From a virus, in IMG/VR virus record IMGVR_UViG_3300042691_035211, positions 1-24,883 of that record: a stretch of 24,883 bases of DNA. One strand, 5' to 3'. Shown piece after piece: positions 21,416 to 24,883 of the stretch. The notes beneath the pieces are model-generated. The model did not search any database and had not been told where the DNA came from. It saw only the letters and a list, made by a program, of their open reading frames with translations. The number at the start of each line of letters is the position of its first letter. The stretch's first letter is position 1. Both the position numbers and the translations under genes were made by a program.

Positions 21416-21858
21416 TGGCAATAGAGCTTGGAAAAGTTAATGTAGCTGATTTAAAAGAAAATGATTATAAAATTCTTGGAATTGGAGTTAATAAATCTTC
21501 AAATTCTGCAGGGATATTTTCTGTCAACTATACAACATTAACCCAAGCAAGAGAAAATTTAAAAAATTTAATTCTTACAAGAAAAGGAGAAAGATTAATG
21601 CAGCCTGAGTTTGGTTGTGATATTTATAATTTGTTATTTGAGCAAATGTATTCAACTGATGAATTTGAAAATAGAATTGAATCTGCAGTTGAAGATGCAG
21701 TGAGACAATGGTTACCATATATAAACATAGATAGAATAAATTACGTTTGGGATAACAATAATATTGATAACCACACTATAAACTTAGAAATAAAGTTTTC
21801 ATTATTATCAAACCCAAATCTATCAGAATCAACGACAATAACTGTTAATACACAATAG
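21415..21858 (+). CDS. 25: Baseplate wedge protein gp25
   Basis: This 147-residue protein belongs to the gp25/lysozyme-related baseplate family. The segment YTTLTQARENLKNLILTRKG (about 39-58), followed by GERLMQPEFGCDIYNLLFEQ, is the typical core, and the C-terminal part has the expected short beta strands. In T4, gp25 is a conserved wedge component that joins the hub-proximal region to the wedge; it is among the few baseplate proteins conserved across contractile systems. It follows directly (TAATG) and precedes gp6, the same order as in T4. Confidence 0.88.
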   Translation: MAIELGKVNVADLKENDYKILGIGVNKSSNSAGIFSVNYTTLTQARENLKNLILTRKGERLMQPEFGCDIYNLLFEQMYSTDEFENRIESAVEDAVRQWLPYINIDRINYVWDNNNIDNHTINLEIKFSLLSNPNLSESTTITVNTQ

Positions 21859-21862
21859 AACA

Positions 21863-23866
21863 ATGGCAATAAAAAATGTAAATAAAAGTATAAATTATGT
21901 TGGAAAGGATTTTAGCCAACTAAAACAAAATCTTATTGATTTTACTAAAACATATTTTCCAAATAGTTATTCTGATTTCAACGAATCTTCTCCTGGTATG
22001 GTATTTGTTGAGCAGGCGGCTGCAATAGGAGATATACTATCATTCTATCAAGATGTTCAGTTAAAAGAATCAATGATAGCACATGCAACAGAAAGAAAAA
22101 ATGTTGTTGCACTTGCACAAACCATGGGATATAAGCCAAAAGTAACTTCACCGGCAGTTACAACAATTACTGTATATCAATTAGTTCCATCTGTTGGTTC
22201 GGGTTCATCAAATAAACCAGATGAGAAATATTATTTAAAAATAAAAGATGGATTAGAAATACAATCAACCTCAAATTCTACAATAATATTTAGAACAACT
22301 GATTCAGTTGATTTTGAAAATCCAACAGACAGAGAAATAGATGTATATGAAAGAGATAATACAGGTGAACCTACTTTTTATTTAATAAGTAAAAAAGTAA
22401 AAGCTATATCTGCTATACAAAAAGAAACAACTATATTATTTAATTCATCTAATGATTATCCATCTGCAACTATTAATGATGATAAGATAATTCAAATAGT
22501 TTCTGTAACTTCCGATGGTGGAGCAACTAAGTGGTACGAAGTTCCTTATTTGGCACAAGAAAGTATTTTTATAGAAAAAGCAAATACAGAAACAAATTCA
22601 GAATTATCACAATACTCTGGTTCAGTTCCTTATATTTTAGAAGTACAAAAAGTTCCAAATAGATTTTCAGTAAAAGTAAATTCAGATAATACAATGGATT
22701 TACAATTTGGTAGTGGTAACACTTCTGCAGGATATGAAGATGAAAAATTATTACCAAATACAAAAAATGTAGGATTAGGTTTAGCAAATTCAGTAACTCG
22801 TTTAAATCAGGGTATTGATCCTTCTAATTTCTTAAAAACAAATACGTTTGGTATAGCTCCTAGCGGAGAAACATTGACAGTAAAATATTTAACAGGTGGA
22901 GGAGTTGAATCAAATGTTAATCAAGGAGATTTGACAACAATAAGAAGAATTGATTTTGATGAAGATTTACTATCAGTTGATAATCAAACTTTATACAATA
23001 CGATAAAACAATCTGTTGCGGTTGAAAATTTAGAATCAGCAACGGGTGGTAGAGGAGCAGAATCTGTTGAAGAAATAAGACAAAACGCAATTGCTATGTT
23101 TGGTTCTCAAAACAGAGCGGTAACCAGACAAGATTATATAGTTAGAGCGCTATCTATGCCTGAAAGATATGGTAGTATTGCGAAAGTATATGTAAGTCCA
23201 GATGGTGATATTGATAATAATTCACCGGCATCAATTTTATCATCACCAAAAAATATAGCCGAGTTTGTTGGAGTTGTTGAAGGTTTGCAAGGAAAATCAA
23301 AAGTTGAAATTCAAAAAGAATTAGTAAAATATCTTTCACAAAAGAAATCAAACCTAGCAGAAACAAATAATCCATTTGCAATCAATATGTATGTATTGGG
23401 ATACGATAGTAATAAAAAACTAACTCAATTAAATCAGGCGGTTAAGCAAAATCTTAAAACATATTTGGGTGAGTATAGATTAATGACCGATGCTGTAAAT
23501 ATAATTGATGGTTTTGTAGTAAATATTGGTGTTGATTTTGAAATAGTTGCGTATCAAAATTATAATAAAAGAGAAGTTCTTGCAACGTGTTTAACAAAAT
23601 TACAAGAATATTTTGAAATAGATAGATGGACGTTTAACAAAACAATAAACATCTCAGAAATAGAATTAATATTGGCAAATGTAGATGGTGTAATGAGTGT
23701 ACCAATGGTTAAAATAACAAACTTATGTGGTGGAGATGGTAATTATTCTCCAAACAAATATAATATAGACGAAGCAACTAAAGGAAAGATTATTTATCCT
23801 TCATTGGATCCGTGTGTATTTGAAGTAAAATATCCAAACAAAGACATAAAAGGGAGGGCAATATAA
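21863..23866 (+). CDS. 6: Baseplate wedge protein gp6 (baseplate J-like)
   Basis: This 667-residue protein belongs to the gp6/baseplate J-like family. The N-terminus (YVGKDFSQLKQNLIDFTKTY, then FNESSPGMVFVEQAAAIGDI and ATERKNVVALAQTMGYKP, about 68-85) is the conserved part; the middle is beta-rich, and RAVTRQDYIVRALSMPERYG (about 413-432) is another hallmark. In T4, gp6 dimers form the ring that holds the wedges together. It is close to the T4 length of about 660 residues. The stop overlaps the ATG of the next gene (TAATG). Confidence 0.88.
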   Translation: MAIKNVNKSINYVGKDFSQLKQNLIDFTKTYFPNSYSDFNESSPGMVFVEQAAAIGDILSFYQDVQLKESMIAHATERKNVVALAQTMGYKPKVTSPAVTTITVYQLVPSVGSGSSNKPDEKYYLKIKDGLEIQSTSNSTIIFRTTDSVDFENPTDREIDVYERDNTGEPTFYLISKKVKAISAIQKETTILFNSSNDYPSATINDDKIIQIVSVTSDGGATKWYEVPYLAQESIFIEKANTETNSELSQYSGSVPYILEVQKVPNRFSVKVNSDNTMDLQFGSGNTSAGYEDEKLLPNTKNVGLGLANSVTRLNQGIDPSNFLKTNTFGIAPSGETLTVKYLTGGGVESNVNQGDLTTIRRIDFDEDLLSVDNQTLYNTIKQSVAVENLESATGGRGAESVEEIRQNAIAMFGSQNRAVTRQDYIVRALSMPERYGSIAKVYVSPDGDIDNNSPASILSSPKNIAEFVGVVEGLQGKSKVEIQKELVKYLSQKKSNLAETNNPFAINMYVLGYDSNKKLTQLNQAVKQNLKTYLGEYRLMTDAVNIIDGFVVNIGVDFEIVAYQNYNKREVLATCLTKLQEYFEIDRWTFNKTINISEIELILANVDGVMSVPMVKITNLCGGDGNYSPNKYNIDEATKGKIIYPSLDPCVFEVKYPNKDIKGRAI

Positions 23867-24883
23867 TGCATAAATTTTATACATCATCATACGATTCAAC
23901 TATCTACCTGCAGCAACCAAACCAAAATGCAGGTAGAGATGAAATATTAGAAGTAGGTAAACTATATTATGGTGCTACTAAGGACTTAAATAGAACCTTA
24001 ATCAAATTTGATGTTTCTACATTGGAAACTGGTAGTGGTTGGAAAGCGTACCTTAATTTAAAGGCTGCTAAATCTGAAGAAATTCCACTAGAGTATACAA
24101 TTTATGCAAACGCAGTTTCTCAAAGTTGGACAATGGGGACTGGTACTAAATTTGATAATATTACAACGGATGGTGTAAGTTGGTATTACAGAGATGGTAT
24201 TAATGAGTGGATGGAATATAATGTTATTCCTAATTCATACATTTCTGGATCAGATACTGGCTCAATATCAAATGGTGGAGGTGGTACTTGGTATACTGCA
24301 TCTATGGCATCTCAATCATTTTCTTATCAATCGGATGATGTTAGGATGGATGTAACAAATATAATACATCATTGGGTTAGTGGATCTTTACCTAATAATG
24401 GATTTATTATACACCATGCATTGGATAAAGAATCAGATACAAACGATTATGGTGTGTTGAAGTTTTTCTCAAAAGAGACTAATACGATATATGAACCTAA
24501 ATTGGAAATAGTTTGGGATGATAGTATTATATCAACTGGAAGTTTAGCTCCTGTTACTGGCTCTGCAGAGGATAATTATAAGGTAGTTGTATCTAATCTT
24601 AAAAAAGAATATCCTCAAAATCAAAAAGTAAAAATTAGAGTTAAAGGTAGAGATATGTTTCCATTAAAATCATTCGGAACAACCTTTGAATACGATCAAT
24701 CAAAATATTTACCAACTACATCATATTATCAATTAGAAGATTACACTACAAATGAAATCATAATTCCATTTGGACAATACACCAAATTAAGTTGTGATTC
24801 AACATCTAATTATTTTATTATTGATTTAAACAGCTTTCCTATTAATAGAGCATATAAATTAAAACTTAAAATAGATGAAGGTG
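23866..24883 (+). CDS. DNRLRE-type virion protein, partial at the window edge
   Basis: At least 339 residues are coded before the window ends; no stop is reached. The first 180 residues look like a DNRLRE domain, a beta-sandwich with a conserved early strand (YYGATKDLNRTLIKFDVSTL), Ser/Trp-rich strands and WVSGSLPNNGFIIHHALDKE. DNRLRE modules occur in surface and carbohydrate-binding proteins. In T4 the gene after gp6 is gp7, so this may be a wedge/adaptor component, but the domain also fits a receptor-binding or adhesion role. It starts on the gp6 stop (TAATG). Confidence 0.75.
   Translation, partial: MHKFYTSSYDSTIYLQQPNQNAGRDEILEVGKLYYGATKDLNRTLIKFDVSTLETGSGWKAYLNLKAAKSEEIPLEYTIYANAVSQSWTMGTGTKFDNITTDGVSWYYRDGINEWMEYNVIPNSYISGSDTGSISNGGGGTWYTASMASQSFSYQSDDVRMDVTNIIHHWVSGSLPNNGFIIHHALDKESDTNDYGVLKFFSKETNTIYEPKLEIVWDDSIISTGSLAPVTGSAEDNYKVVVSNLKKEYPQNQKVKIRVKGRDMFPLKSFGTTFEYDQSKYLPTTSYYQLEDYTTNEIIIPFGQYTKLSCDSTSNYFIIDLNSFPINRAYKLKLKIDEG

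Noticed and set aside
1-24883. CRISPR arrays, insertion sequences, rRNA or tRNA genes
   Set aside because: No repeated spacer pattern, transposase, terminal inverted repeats or RNA gene signatures were seen on either strand by eye; an Infernal/tRNAscan run would be the decisive test.

Overview
The window looks like 24.9 kb of the genome of a T4-like (contractile-tailed) phage of a Bacteroidota/Flavobacteriia-type host. The T4-like assignment rests on a gp55-type late sigma factor (17035-17727) followed by a baseplate block: a gp5-like OB-fold hub/spike protein, gp25, gp6 and a downstream DNRLRE-type virion protein. The host assignment is inference: the DNA is very AT-rich, Shine-Dalgarno sequences are scarce, and six promoters have a TTTG-like -33 box and a TATATT -7 box at one fixed spacing, one of them with a perfect TAnnTTTG box, the known Bacteroidota promoter element. 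Every convincing gene is on the + strand.

Layout. (1) 1-2900: small unknown genes, two good intrinsic terminators, a roughly 480-base noncoding stretch with several inverted repeats, an unknown 337-residue protein and a small membrane protein; the base composition is visibly less AT-rich than the rest. (2) 2898-11648: a tightly packed, often overlapping operon with a nucleotide-sugar epimerase/dehydratase, a SAM methyltransferase, two glycosyltransferases (one a GT7 galactosyltransferase-type fold apparently split by a LamG-like domain), three radical SAM enzymes and an unknown protein between the last two. This is the most unusual part of the window. (3) 11672-13440: small acidic protein, HD-domain hydrolase, Hsp20 chaperone and a 58-residue protein, in short units with their own promoters. 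(4) 13440-17727: membrane/coiled-coil protein, UV-damage endonuclease, small membrane proteins, HxGH nucleotidyltransferase, peptide deformylase and the late sigma factor. (5) 17770-24883: virion structural genes, the last cut by the window edge.

How the genes may work together. The host-type promoters at 2859, 4039, 11636, 11994, 13178 and 14577 would be read by host polymerase early in infection and express the modification island and the auxiliary genes (UV repair, chaperone, deformylase, sigma factor). The gp55-like factor would then redirect polymerase to late genes; an ATATTTATT motif ahead of 13264, 17770 and 20912 is a candidate but unproven late element. The modification island most plausibly builds and attaches an unusual sugar-containing group to a virion, cell-surface or DNA target. 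The target cannot be read from this sequence.
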